A DNA stretch of 64,000 bases from NCBI GenBank assembly GCA_049522755.1, contig JBEKNN010000013.1, positions 1 through 64,000 of the forward strand, given 5' to 3'. Each line of letters begins with the position of its first letter. Position 1 is the stretch's first letter. The notes below the pieces were generated by a model. That model searched no databases and was not told the origin of the DNA. It saw only the letters and a program-made list of their open reading frames with translations. This DNA comes from PALSA-243 sp049522755 (lineage in GTDB: Bacteria > Acidobacteriota > Terriglobia > Bryobacterales > Bryobacteraceae). Positions 44,814 through 52,633 of the stretch are shown here, in pieces. The position numbers and the translations under genes were made by a program.

Positions 44814-45047
44814 TCACCTGCTCTTGTCTGTCAATCTCCGCATCTCACAGATTGTGAACACGACGCCAAAGGTCAGCGCGGCGGCTGTGAATGTCAAACT
44901 TACGTACTCGGGCCAACTCAATCCGAGCGAAATGCTGAGCATTACCGCGGCGATAGACGCGCTAAACGTCGTCACCAAACATGCGAAGCCCGATGCGCTC
45001 ACCGGTCTCCTGGCCTTGCGATCTTCTCCTACAATAATGTTTTTCAT
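44814..45047 (-). CDS. Small membrane protein, two predicted helices
   Basis: A 77-residue protein supported mainly by an excellent GAGGAGG six bases before ATG 45047. A basic N-terminus (MKNIIVGEDRKARR) is followed by two hydrophobic segments, about residues 21-43 (FACLVTTFSASIAAVMLS) and 48-68 (YVSLTFTAAALTFGVVFTI), with a charged C-terminal tail. The topology is probably a hairpin with both ends inside. I do not recognise a family. The overlapping plus-strand frame (44743-45081) has worse context and is taken as a shadow. Confidence 0.6.
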   Translation of the reverse strand: MKNIIVGEDRKARRPVSASGFACLVTTFSASIAAVMLSISLGLSWPEYVSLTFTAAALTFGVVFTICEMRRLTDKSR

Positions 45048-45315
45048 GAATCCTCCTCTCGGGCTCAGAACTGGGAAGTGAGAGTTCCAAAGAACGCAGT
45101 CGCCGATCCTGTTTTCTGTCCCTCACCCATTCAGACGCTGGCTCACACCGGTTCCGAGGTAAGAGATTCGTAAAGATATTGCTGCCAAACCGGTCCCACG
45201 GCAGGGCACGGCCCAAGCAACTACATCAGCCCTTCGGCGGCTTGGCAAGAAGGACCCATTGGACTAAACCGCTACGCGGCACGCACCCCGCTTTTTGATC
45301 GGTACACTTACGGAT

Positions 45316-45627
45316 GTGATACTTTCCAAAATTGCACAGATGGTCTTGATACTCGGGATAGCGTCTTTCGTGGTTGCAGCAGTCCTGGCACAGGCGGCCA
45401 CACAGGCTCCGCGCAAGATTCTCTTTGTCGGTGACAGCTTCACTTATTACCAGAATGGAATCTACACGCATTTTGAAAAGCTTGCCGCCGCGGCTAATCC
45501 CCCGCTGGCGGTCAGCGCAGACAAGTCTGTATTCGGCGGCGCCTCTCTGCGTCGCCTGTGGGATCTGAAGGAGCCGGTCAAAGCCATCGACACAGCCACC
45601 TATGACGTCGTCGTGTTGCAGGACTGA
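45316..45627 (+). pseudogene. SGNH/GDSL hydrolase N-terminal fragment
   Basis: The frame carries a signal peptide (MVLILGIASFVVAAVLAQAA) and then the first SGNH block KILFVGDSFTYYQNGIYTHF with the expected nucleophile Ser in GDS. This is followed by GGASLRRLWDL and the second block VVVLQD, then a stop at 45625. Intact relatives continue for over 100 residues after VVVLQ, including the catalytic Asp-x-x-His. Downstream bases to about 45750 suggest a frameshifted remnant but are too diverged to confirm. Start uncertain (GTG 45316 or ATG 45340). Confidence 0.7.
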
Positions 45628-45755
45628 CCGGAAGCCGGAACGCATGTCGGTCGAGAGGGTCGTCTTGCTTTCTGGAAGATCGCGGCCCACATCTCCCGTT
45701 TCCATACTGCTGGTACGAGAAAACGTACCGCTGGCAGATCAGCTTTACGAGAACC

Positions 45756-46337
45756 TCACTTGGCCGCCCACAGTTCCACTAATCGCCGCCGGTCCTCGTC
45801 CGACATTCCCGAATGCTTGCGAATATCGCTCCGCGCCGAAAGCTGCCTGCGATAGCGCGCAAAATATTCGGGGATGTCGCCGCCGTATTGGAAGCTGTAC
45901 ATGATGTCGGCGAAAGCGGCAGTGTGCGCTAACCCCAAGGCGTGGCCGGTTTCGTGGAGACAGGTCAGATAGACGATGGTCTCGCGAAGCAGCGCGTCCG
46001 TCTCGTCCGGCGGCACGACGGCCGGCAGCACGTACACCTCCGCCCCGCGGACGCCGTCCACCATAATCGGCCGCGCTTCGCCGAAGAGACCATCGTTGCC
46101 GGACACCCAATGAACGCGGATATGCGCTTTATCGGGCTCGGCGATTTTTTGCAGCGTCAACTTCCCGGCCGACGCCGTCTGCCACGCCTCCATGGCCCAC
46201 TGCGCCAGCTCCGGATCGCCCGCGTGACAACCGCTCTCGGGCTTCGAGCACGGTTCCACCCAATACCGCAATGTGGCTGCTTGGGCGACGCAACCGACCA
46301 GTAGGAATAGCAAAATCCTCACTTCAGCCCGGTTCAA
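45756..46337 (-). CDS. Secreted matrixin-like zinc metalloprotease
   Basis: A 193-residue protein with a signal peptide (MNRAEVRILLFLLVGCVAQAA). The metzincin site is complete: H128-E-x-x-H132-x-x-G-x-x-H138 in LHETGHALGLAH, followed by a Met-turn (DIMYSF, M146). There is no visible propeptide or hemopexin domain, so it is a minimal matrixin (M10A-like) domain. The ATG overlaps the stop of the upstream TIGR03435-type gene by four bases (ATGA), so the two are translationally coupled. Substrate unknown. Confidence 0.85.
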   Translation of the reverse strand: MNRAEVRILLFLLVGCVAQAATLRYWVEPCSKPESGCHAGDPELAQWAMEAWQTASAGKLTLQKIAEPDKAHIRVHWVSGNDGLFGEARPIMVDGVRGAEVYVLPAVVPPDETDALLRETIVYLTCLHETGHALGLAHTAAFADIMYSFQYGGDIPEYFARYRRQLSARSDIRKHSGMSDEDRRRLVELWAAK

Positions 46338-47122
46338 TTCTCCGACGCTTTCTCCGCGCGGTCGATCGCCAGCACTTCCGTCGGAACCTTGCGCGGCTCC
46401 AGTTTAAGCCCAAGCTGCTCCTGCAATGCCGCGAAAACTGAAGGGCCGTCGGGCAAATCCATCGGCAAGCTCCCCGGCTTATCTCCACCCGACGGCGGCT
46501 TCGCCCGCATGTCGTCCGGCGTCCATTTCAACTGGAAATCGAATGCTCCCTCGACTCCCGTCCCATCGGCTACTGGCAGGTAGATCACTTCGGAAAGCTT
46601 CTGCGCTAATTGATGCATGCTACAAGCCTCGGCATCGATCGCTGTCCTGCTCGAGTTCGTACGGGACTCGGCATCGGGCTGTGAGCGCTTCGCCTGCAAG
46701 CCGCTTTTTCCCACCAGAAGCGCGTAGCCGGGAAGTTCCCGTGTCTCCCGGTGAAACGCCAGCTTGAACCGCTCGGAAAGCAAGGTCCGGAGCATCTCCA
46801 TAAGATCGCGATCCCCGGCCGGACCGGCGGCCTTAGCGTCGATGTCGTAGCGGTCTTCACCGGCCCACTTCGGACCACCTACGATTTGGGATTCCTGCAC
46901 GTCGTAGGCGCCCCGTATACAGCGCTTCAAAGTAACGTTGCGCGCGCTGATGCTGCCCTTCCTGGTCGTGATGCCGGAGCCGCTGCCGGGCTCAGCCTTG
47001 CTCGGCTTGATGGACGCTGCTTCAAACGCCGGCGCGGGTGTTGCCTGGCCAAACGACCGCACAGCCTGCATAAGAACCAGGGCTGCCAGCAGCGCTCGCT
47101 TCCTACCGGCCAGGATTCCCAT
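46334..47122 (-). CDS. TIGR03435-type (DUF3738-like) secreted protein
   Basis: A 262-residue exported protein with GGAG before ATG 47122 and a signal peptide ending SFGQA. Family landmarks: FEAASIKPSK, the ISARNVTLKRCIRGAYDVQ block, GGPKWAGEDRYDIDAKA, LRTLLSERFKLAFHRETRELPGYAL, then GAFDFQLKW and a final QLGLKLEPRKVPTEVLAID. The family is expanded in soil Acidobacteria and has no established function. A -10-like TATACT lies about 18 bases before the start. Coupling to a matrixin metalloprotease suggests joint action outside the cell. Confidence 0.92.
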   Translation of the reverse strand: MGILAGRKRALLAALVLMQAVRSFGQATPAPAFEAASIKPSKAEPGSGSGITTRKGSISARNVTLKRCIRGAYDVQESQIVGGPKWAGEDRYDIDAKAAGPAGDRDLMEMLRTLLSERFKLAFHRETRELPGYALLVGKSGLQAKRSQPDAESRTNSSRTAIDAEACSMHQLAQKLSEVIYLPVADGTGVEGAFDFQLKWTPDDMRAKPPSGGDKPGSLPMDLPDGPSVFAALQEQLGLKLEPRKVPTEVLAIDRAEKASEN

Positions 47123-47158
47123 TCTCGGCTCCAGGTTTCCAGTATATAACCGGGTGAA

Positions 47159-47562
47159 CCCCAGGGAACGCCCGCGGCCGACTACGAAACCGTGAGCTCA
47201 GGCCGGACACGGCACGCCGAGTTGTTCCAGATCGCCTTCGCTCCGGCACGGATCGCCTATGGACAGCTTCTCCGCGTCTTCTTCCCGGTGGTGCACGACC
47301 CCACGGAATGGAACCGCCAGGGGCCGGATGAAGGCACACAATACCGCTCGGTGATTTTCTACGCCAACGATGAGCAGAAGCGCGTAGCCGAAGCGTATAT
47401 CGCGCAACTCAATCAGGCCAAGGTATTTCGCAAGGCGATCGTAACTCAAGCGGTCGCCTCGACTGGCTTCTACCCCGCGGAGGCTATCATCAGGACTTCC
47501 TGCGGCGTAATCCGTACAGTCCTTATATTGTGGTCAACGATCTTCCCAAGCTCAGCCAGTGA
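47159..47562 (+). pseudogene. msrA: msrA fragment (peptide methionine sulfoxide reductase), frameshifted
   Basis: The frame reads DYETVSSGRTRHAELFQIAF, then YGQLLRVFFPVVHDPTEWNRQGPDEGTQYRSVIFY, unmistakably the central part of MsrA. The N-terminal GCFW catalytic region is absent: a stop lies just upstream at 47156. After FYPAEA the frame must shift back one base at about 47484 to continue YHQDFLRRNPYSPYIVVNDLPK, and a TGA ends it at 47560. Both defects make function unlikely. Confidence 0.88.
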
Positions 47563-47692
47563 CTCAATAAAGATCGCCTCTGCTTCTACAACATTTGCGG
47601 ATTGGAACGACAGCGTAACGCTCTCGTCATCCGATTGTGACGCTAAGCCGCTAACCTGATTGCTGAATTTTCATTCTGGGGGCTATCTAGCG

Positions 47693-50242
47693 ATGCAGAA
47701 CCTGCGCCACTGTTCTCTTTGTTTGCTCGCGCTGTTTGCCGTCGGGCTACTTCACGCACAACAGGGCGGCGACGCCGCAACCCTAGCTGGCAAGGTGCTC
47801 GATCAAGTGGGCAAGCCAATTCAGGCGGCTACCGTAGTGGTCAAGAACGACGCCGGCGCCGCAGTTCATACAGTTACAACTGACTCCGACGGCCGGTTTT
47901 CAGTTGCCGGGCTTCCCGCAGGGACTTATACCATCGAAGCCACAGCCCTTGGTTTTGCCAAGAATACCCGCGCGGGCATCCAGCTTTCGGCGGACAAAGC
48001 GGAAGATCTCTCGATTACATTGTCCGTAGAATCCTTGTCTCAATCGGTCACCGTCACCGAGACTGTTTCGCTTGCGGTGCAGGAAGCCCCCTCCGGCAAC
48101 ACCCTGGACACCACTTCCGCCAGAACCGAGATCAGCGGCGCGTTCATCAAGAACTTCATGGCCCCAACGTCGGACTTCGCCGAGGTAGTGAATCTCGCAC
48201 CGGGCACGTTCAGTCTCAATCCCAACGGTATCGGTCTCGGGCAGGGCAAGATCTACTTCCGCGGGTTTCAGGATGGCCAGTTCACCATGACCTTTGACGG
48301 CATTCCGTTCGAAGACACCAATAGTCCCACGCACCATTCGTGGGCGAATTTTCCGGCCGTGTGGCTTGGTGGAACGGATTTCGATCGCAGCCCCGGCCAG
48401 GTATCGGACTTCGGCCCCACCAACTTCGGCGGATCGATCAATCTGCAGTCCAAGGAACTGCAGCCGGACATGGACATCCGCGCAACCATATCTTATGGCT
48501 CCTGGGACACTCGCCTGCTCAGTCTGGACTTCGATTCCGGGCAGTTTGGCGCCGGCAACAAGAACAGCCTCCTGCTCAACATTCACCAAATGGAATCGGA
48601 CGGATACCAGACCTTCAATTATCAGAAGCGCGACGCAGGCGATGGCAAGTATCAATACAGACTTTCCGACCAGACCAGCATCACTGTATACGGAAGCGTG
48701 ATCGACGTATGGACTAACACGCCGAATACCACTAATCCAACAGCCGCACAGGTGGCGCAGTACGGAGACAACTTCCTGCTCAGCGGCAACCCAGGCACGC
48801 CTACCGCCCCGAATCCTTATTACTATGGCTATAACTACTACCATGTCCAGACGGACTTCGAGTATGTCGACTTTAACAGCGATCTTGGGGATGGATGGCG
48901 ATTCGACGACAAAGCATATACCACCCGCTACTGGAACAAGCAGAATTACCAGAACGGCGCCACTGTCAACCTCACTCCGGCGAAGCCCAGCGGCGTGGAC
49001 AAGCTCAATGGATATCGCCATGCCGGCGATATGTCGATTTTGAGCAAGGAATCCAAATGGGGCATCTTCCGCACCGGCCTTTGGTATGACTGGGCCTACA
49101 CCGACCGCTATCAGTACCCGTCCAACATCTTGACGTGGACCGACACTCCCTTCCCTAACTTCCATGAGCATTTCTTTACGCAGACCTTCCAGCCTTTTGC
49201 CGAATTTGAATGGCATCCAGCCCCTAAACTGGTAATCACGGCCGGCGTCAAAGATGCCGAATACGCCATGCATCTGAATCAGTACCAGGACAATGGCAAA
49301 ACGGTCGGCTGCCTCGGTGGAGTGCTGACGAGCCAGCCTGCCACAGGCATCCCCTTCTGCGTGGGCGGCGCCCCCTTCACAACCCACGGCATTATCTACA
49401 ACAACGTGCTTCCGAACCTCACGGCCCGTTACCGTTTGCGGAAAAACTGGTCGGTGTACGGCCAGTTCGCCGAGGGCAGCGTGATTCCGCCGAGCGCCGT
49501 ATTCGATGTGCCAAATGCGGTTGTCTTAACCCCGCCGAAACCTACCCTGGCAAAGACCTATCAGACGGGCTCGGTGTTGAAGTTTAACCGCTGGACCTTG
49601 GATGCCGACGCTTACTACGTGCATTTCCAGAACGGCTACGATTCGTATACCGACCCGACAACCAATGAGGCGGTATTTGTCGCGACCGGTCCTTCGAATA
49701 CGAAGGGCATTGAAGCCGAGAGCAATATTGCGATCGGTCATGGATTCAGTCTCTACCTGAACGGCTCGCTGGGCTCGGCGAAATACCAAACGGGCCGGAA
49801 CATCCCAAACGGAGGCGAGTGGGTAGCGAACACGCCGAAAAACATCGAAGCGGCGAGCCTGCTCTATCAACACGGCAACTGGGACATCGGTATCGTCGAG
49901 AAGCGCGTCGGCACGATGTACAACGACAACGGCACGCTATCCTACTTGATCGACGGGGAAAATATTCCATATCCCGTCGACCAGGCCATTACAATCAATC
50001 CTTTTAGTCTTACTAACCTGTTCTTCAATTACACGGTTAAGAATGCTTCCTGGATGCGGGGGAGTAAGATCGGCTTTGCCGCCGACAATCTCTTCAACAG
50101 CCATAACCTTGTCGGCATAACTCCGTTTACGGCCGCGACGTCGACCGTGGCCTACGCGCCGAATCCGGGCGACCAGTTGAATCTGCTGCCCGGGCGCAGC
50201 CTCATGGTCACGTTGACCGTCGGTTGGGCGCCGAAGCGGTAA
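47693..50242 (+). CDS. TonB-dependent receptor with plug domain (receptor 4)
   Basis: An 849-residue outer-membrane protein. It has a signal peptide (about 1-26) and a carboxypeptidase-regulatory-like domain (ATLAGKVLDQVGKPIQAATV, DGRFSVAGLPAGTYTIEATALGF). A recognisable plug follows (KIYFRGFQDGQFTMTFDGIP, then NFGGSINLQSKEL) and a 22-strand-type barrel ending VTLTVGWAPKR. Unlike receptors 1-3 it is of normal length and has a siderophore-receptor-like plug, so a small chelate or vitamin is plausible. ATG 47693 gives the signal peptide; GGGGG lies about 12 bases upstream. The C-terminus ends in KR rather than an aromatic. A TPR gene follows in the same direction. Confidence 0.9.
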   Translation: MQNLRHCSLCLLALFAVGLLHAQQGGDAATLAGKVLDQVGKPIQAATVVVKNDAGAAVHTVTTDSDGRFSVAGLPAGTYTIEATALGFAKNTRAGIQLSADKAEDLSITLSVESLSQSVTVTETVSLAVQEAPSGNTLDTTSARTEISGAFIKNFMAPTSDFAEVVNLAPGTFSLNPNGIGLGQGKIYFRGFQDGQFTMTFDGIPFEDTNSPTHHSWANFPAVWLGGTDFDRSPGQVSDFGPTNFGGSINLQSKELQPDMDIRATISYGSWDTRLLSLDFDSGQFGAGNKNSLLLNIHQMESDGYQTFNYQKRDAGDGKYQYRLSDQTSITVYGSVIDVWTNTPNTTNPTAAQVAQYGDNFLLSGNPGTPTAPNPYYYGYNYYHVQTDFEYVDFNSDLGDGWRFDDKAYTTRYWNKQNYQNGATVNLTPAKPSGVDKLNGYRHAGDMSILSKESKWGIFRTGLWYDWAYTDRYQYPSNILTWTDTPFPNFHEHFFTQTFQPFAEFEWHPAPKLVITAGVKDAEYAMHLNQYQDNGKTVGCLGGVLTSQPATGIPFCVGGAPFTTHGIIYNNVLPNLTARYRLRKNWSVYGQFAEGSVIPPSAVFDVPNAVVLTPPKPTLAKTYQTGSVLKFNRWTLDADAYYVHFQNGYDSYTDPTTNEAVFVATGPSNTKGIEAESNIAIGHGFSLYLNGSLGSAKYQTGRNIPNGGEWVANTPKNIEAASLLYQHGNWDIGIVEKRVGTMYNDNGTLSYLIDGENIPYPVDQAITINPFSLTNLFFNYTVKNASWMRGSKIGFAADNLFNSHNLVGITPFTAATSTVAYAPNPGDQLNLLPGRSLMVTLTVGWAPKR

Positions 50243-50436
50243 TACCATAAGCCTCGGTTGAAATAACAGCCACGCAAAATTGCGGCCGGAAACGGTAATA
50301 TGGCAGGCATGCGTCTAACTTGGTAGAGTGGGCGAAGCTGTGAAGCAAGCCCGTTCCGAGTCTTGCCGAAAGGTATTGAATCATCCAACGGCAAGGGTAG
50401 TGCATGAGTCGTCATTGAGGCGATTGAAAGCGATTG

Positions 50437-51723
50437 ATGCGAATTCTTATTCTTACGCTTGTGGCAGTGATCGCGCTCCAGGCAGGCGATGAGCGTCAGC
50501 TTGCCTTGGCGCTGCAGGCTCAAGCCGACTTCGAGCGCGTGGAAGCAGCGGCTGTCCTACAACCGCGCGACACGGCGACCTGCATCCAGTCGCAGGCTTC
50601 GGTTTTGCCGGTCGCCGCTCCGGAAGAGCGGGCGCTCATCCTGTTTCGCAAAGGATACTGCGCACTTGCAGGAGCGGCCATAGGGCAAGACGCCGCTCAA
50701 TTTGCGGCCGCGGCCACCTCGTTGGAACAAGCCTTGGAAGCCTGGCCGGCTCGAGCGGCCGCCGCTTCCAGGCAAAAGATGCCGCCGCTGCAGATTCCTT
50801 CCGGGCTCCGCATATTCGCCGCAGTGTCCCGCGTGGAGCAGAATGGGGCACGGGCGCCATTCGATGCGCAGGAGGCGCAACTTGCAGCCGCAGTGGATCA
50901 TCCGGTGTGCGAATCGGTCGTGATGACTCCCGGCTCCTGCCAGGCTGCCATCCAACTAGGCAAGCTGTGGCTGGGCTGGATAGCGTTGCAGCGGGGCGAT
51001 TCCAGCGCCGCGGAGCGCTGGTTCTCGGGCGCCCGCTTTTCAGGCTGGCCACAGTGGGTGGAAGGCCAGGAGGCGTTTCGCGCGGGCGATTACAAGGCAG
51101 CCGCGTCGCGATACCGTGAGGCGGTTGACATGTGGCGAAAATTGGAGCGCGAGCAGGCGCTGCCCCTGGTTCAGCGATTGAATCCGCGGCCCGATATGGC
51201 CGTTGTTCCGGCCGATCTCGGCGAGGCGCAGTTGCTCTCCGGCGACGCTCGGGCGGCTATCGAAAATTTCGACGCCGCGGTGAAGGCCGACCCCTCCAAG
51301 GCCCGCGCGGTCTATCTGCGGGCGCGGGCGAAGGAAGCAGCGGGTGAGGCGGACGCCGCGCTGGCCGATTACAATCTCGCCAGCCGCACCGCATTCGCCG
51401 CCGGCGCCGGTCAATCGTCCGGTGAGGCGCATCTCTACCAGGGAATCCTGCTTTACGAGCGCAAGGATTGGCCGCGCGCCGAAGACGAGTTTGCGGCCGC
51501 CCTGAACTTCGATATTCCGGCCGCGATGAAATCCGACGCAGCCGCCTGGCGTCATCTGGCAGCCGTGGCTAGTGGATCTTGCGGCACGTCGCGCGGGTAT
51601 CTGGAGCGGTCACTAGCGGAGGTTTCGCCCGATTTTCCCAAGGGCGACGCGCGGTCGGCCCTGGCGGCTTGTGGGGCCGCCGGAACCAGCGGGTCCGCCG
51701 CCAATTGGCATGATCATAAATAG
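50437..51723 (+). CDS. Exported TPR protein
   Basis: A 428-residue protein with a short signal peptide (MRILILTLVAVIALQAG). It is Ala-rich and helical throughout; TPR-like units are clearest at about 185-230 (LGWIALQRGDSSAAERWFSGA, GDYKAAASRYREAV) and 260-350 (LGEAQLLSGDARAAIENFDAAVKADP, LLYERKDWPRAEDEFAAALNFD). Probably a periplasmic scaffold. It is 194 bp downstream of receptor 4 and 41 bp upstream of ssb, but neither link need be functional. ATG 50437 is chosen over the adjacent TTG. Confidence 0.75.
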   Translation: MRILILTLVAVIALQAGDERQLALALQAQADFERVEAAAVLQPRDTATCIQSQASVLPVAAPEERALILFRKGYCALAGAAIGQDAAQFAAAATSLEQALEAWPARAAAASRQKMPPLQIPSGLRIFAAVSRVEQNGARAPFDAQEAQLAAAVDHPVCESVVMTPGSCQAAIQLGKLWLGWIALQRGDSSAAERWFSGARFSGWPQWVEGQEAFRAGDYKAAASRYREAVDMWRKLEREQALPLVQRLNPRPDMAVVPADLGEAQLLSGDARAAIENFDAAVKADPSKARAVYLRARAKEAAGEADAALADYNLASRTAFAAGAGQSSGEAHLYQGILLYERKDWPRAEDEFAAALNFDIPAAMKSDAAAWRHLAAVASGSCGTSRGYLERSLAEVSPDFPKGDARSALAACGAAGTSGSAANWHDHK

Positions 51724-51764
51724 CCTCGAACTCGGGCGGGCGGTGTGTTACAGTTCTGGTTAAT

Positions 51765-52256
51765 ATGGCTCGAAGCGTCAATAAAGTCATTCTGCTCGGA
51801 AATCTCGGCAAGGATGCCGAGACCAGGTTTACCCCGAGCGGCATTTCGGTTTCCAAGTTCTCACTCGCGACCGCCCGCCGCACCAAAGATCAGCAAAGCG
51901 GAGAGTGGAAAGACATCACGGATTGGCACAACATCGTCATGTGGCGTACGGAAAATGTAGCCAACTACCTGCTCAAAGGCAAGCAGATCTTTCTCGAAGG
52001 CCGCATCGAATCCCGTAGCTACGAGGACAAGGAAGGCCAAAAGAAGTACATCACCGAAGTGGTCTGCGAAGCCAATAACGTCGTCCTGCTGGGAGGCGGC
52101 GCTGGACGCGGCGAACCCGCTGCGGATTCATCCGGCGATATCGATCGCCCCGTTTCCATGCCGCGCTCGGCGCAACGTCCACAGCCTGCAGCCGCGCCGG
52201 CCGCTCCTTCGGAAGATTTCAACCAGGGCATCACGGACGACGACGTTCCGTTCTAG
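51765..52256 (+). CDS. ssb: Single-stranded DNA-binding protein
   Basis: A 163-residue SSB. An N-terminal OB fold (MARSVNKVILLGNLGKDAE, TPSGISVSKFSLATARR, GKQIFLEGRIESRSYEDKEG) is followed by a flexible Pro/Ala-rich linker and the acidic tip DDDVPF that binds replication and repair partners. It works as a tetramer coating ssDNA. The usual neighbours (rpsF, rpsR) are absent, so this may be a second ssb copy or simply relocated. Confidence 0.96.
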   Translation: MARSVNKVILLGNLGKDAETRFTPSGISVSKFSLATARRTKDQQSGEWKDITDWHNIVMWRTENVANYLLKGKQIFLEGRIESRSYEDKEGQKKYITEVVCEANNVVLLGGGAGRGEPAADSSGDIDRPVSMPRSAQRPQPAAAPAAPSEDFNQGITDDDVPF

Positions 52257-52633
52257 GGCCAGGCGGGCCGGCGCGCGCTTCCGCATATTTCGCTCAGGTC
52301 TGCGAACGCGAGGCTCGCAGGATTATGCGAGCTTGTAATATCGTGTTCCTTCCATGCCTCGAAAGCTTGTAGTCAGGCCTGCAAGCTCCAGCCTCGCCAG
52401 ACTTCGGGAAATCGCGGCTTACGTCGCCCTACACTGATCGACCCAAATCTTATCTTGTCGAATCGAATGCTCATTCTCGGCCAATATACCGCCAAGCACC
52501 GTTAAGCGTTAGCTCGCAAATCGATTCTTCTGGCATGGCAACCGCCGCCCAAATCGCTATACCGTGCTGCGGTCGGAATAGAATTGGAGCTCGATACCAA
52601 ACGGCTGGCCCGTGCGTCTTTAGACCAACGATT
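52257..52633. other. Intergenic region upstream of the orphan permease, with a structured element
   Basis: About 375 bp without a supported gene. It contains the inverted repeat described separately (52298-52402) and a TAGAAT hexamer at 52579-52584, about 50 bp before the permease start, with no good -35 partner. Confidence 0.6.
52298..52402. repeat. 105-nt imperfect palindrome, possible small mobile element or structured RNA
   Basis: Ends GTCTG + GCGAGGCT (52298-52302, 52308-52315) pair with AGCCTCGC + CAGAC (52390-52402), leaving a 5-nt bulge on the left. A nested pair AGCTTGTAG/CTGCAAGCT occurs at about 52365-52387. No coding potential. Confidence 0.55.

Noticed and set aside
44743..45081. 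A 112-codon plus-strand frame opposite the small membrane protein
   Set aside because: No ribosome binding site, and the minus-strand frame has a strong GAGGAGG and two clear hydrophobic helices.
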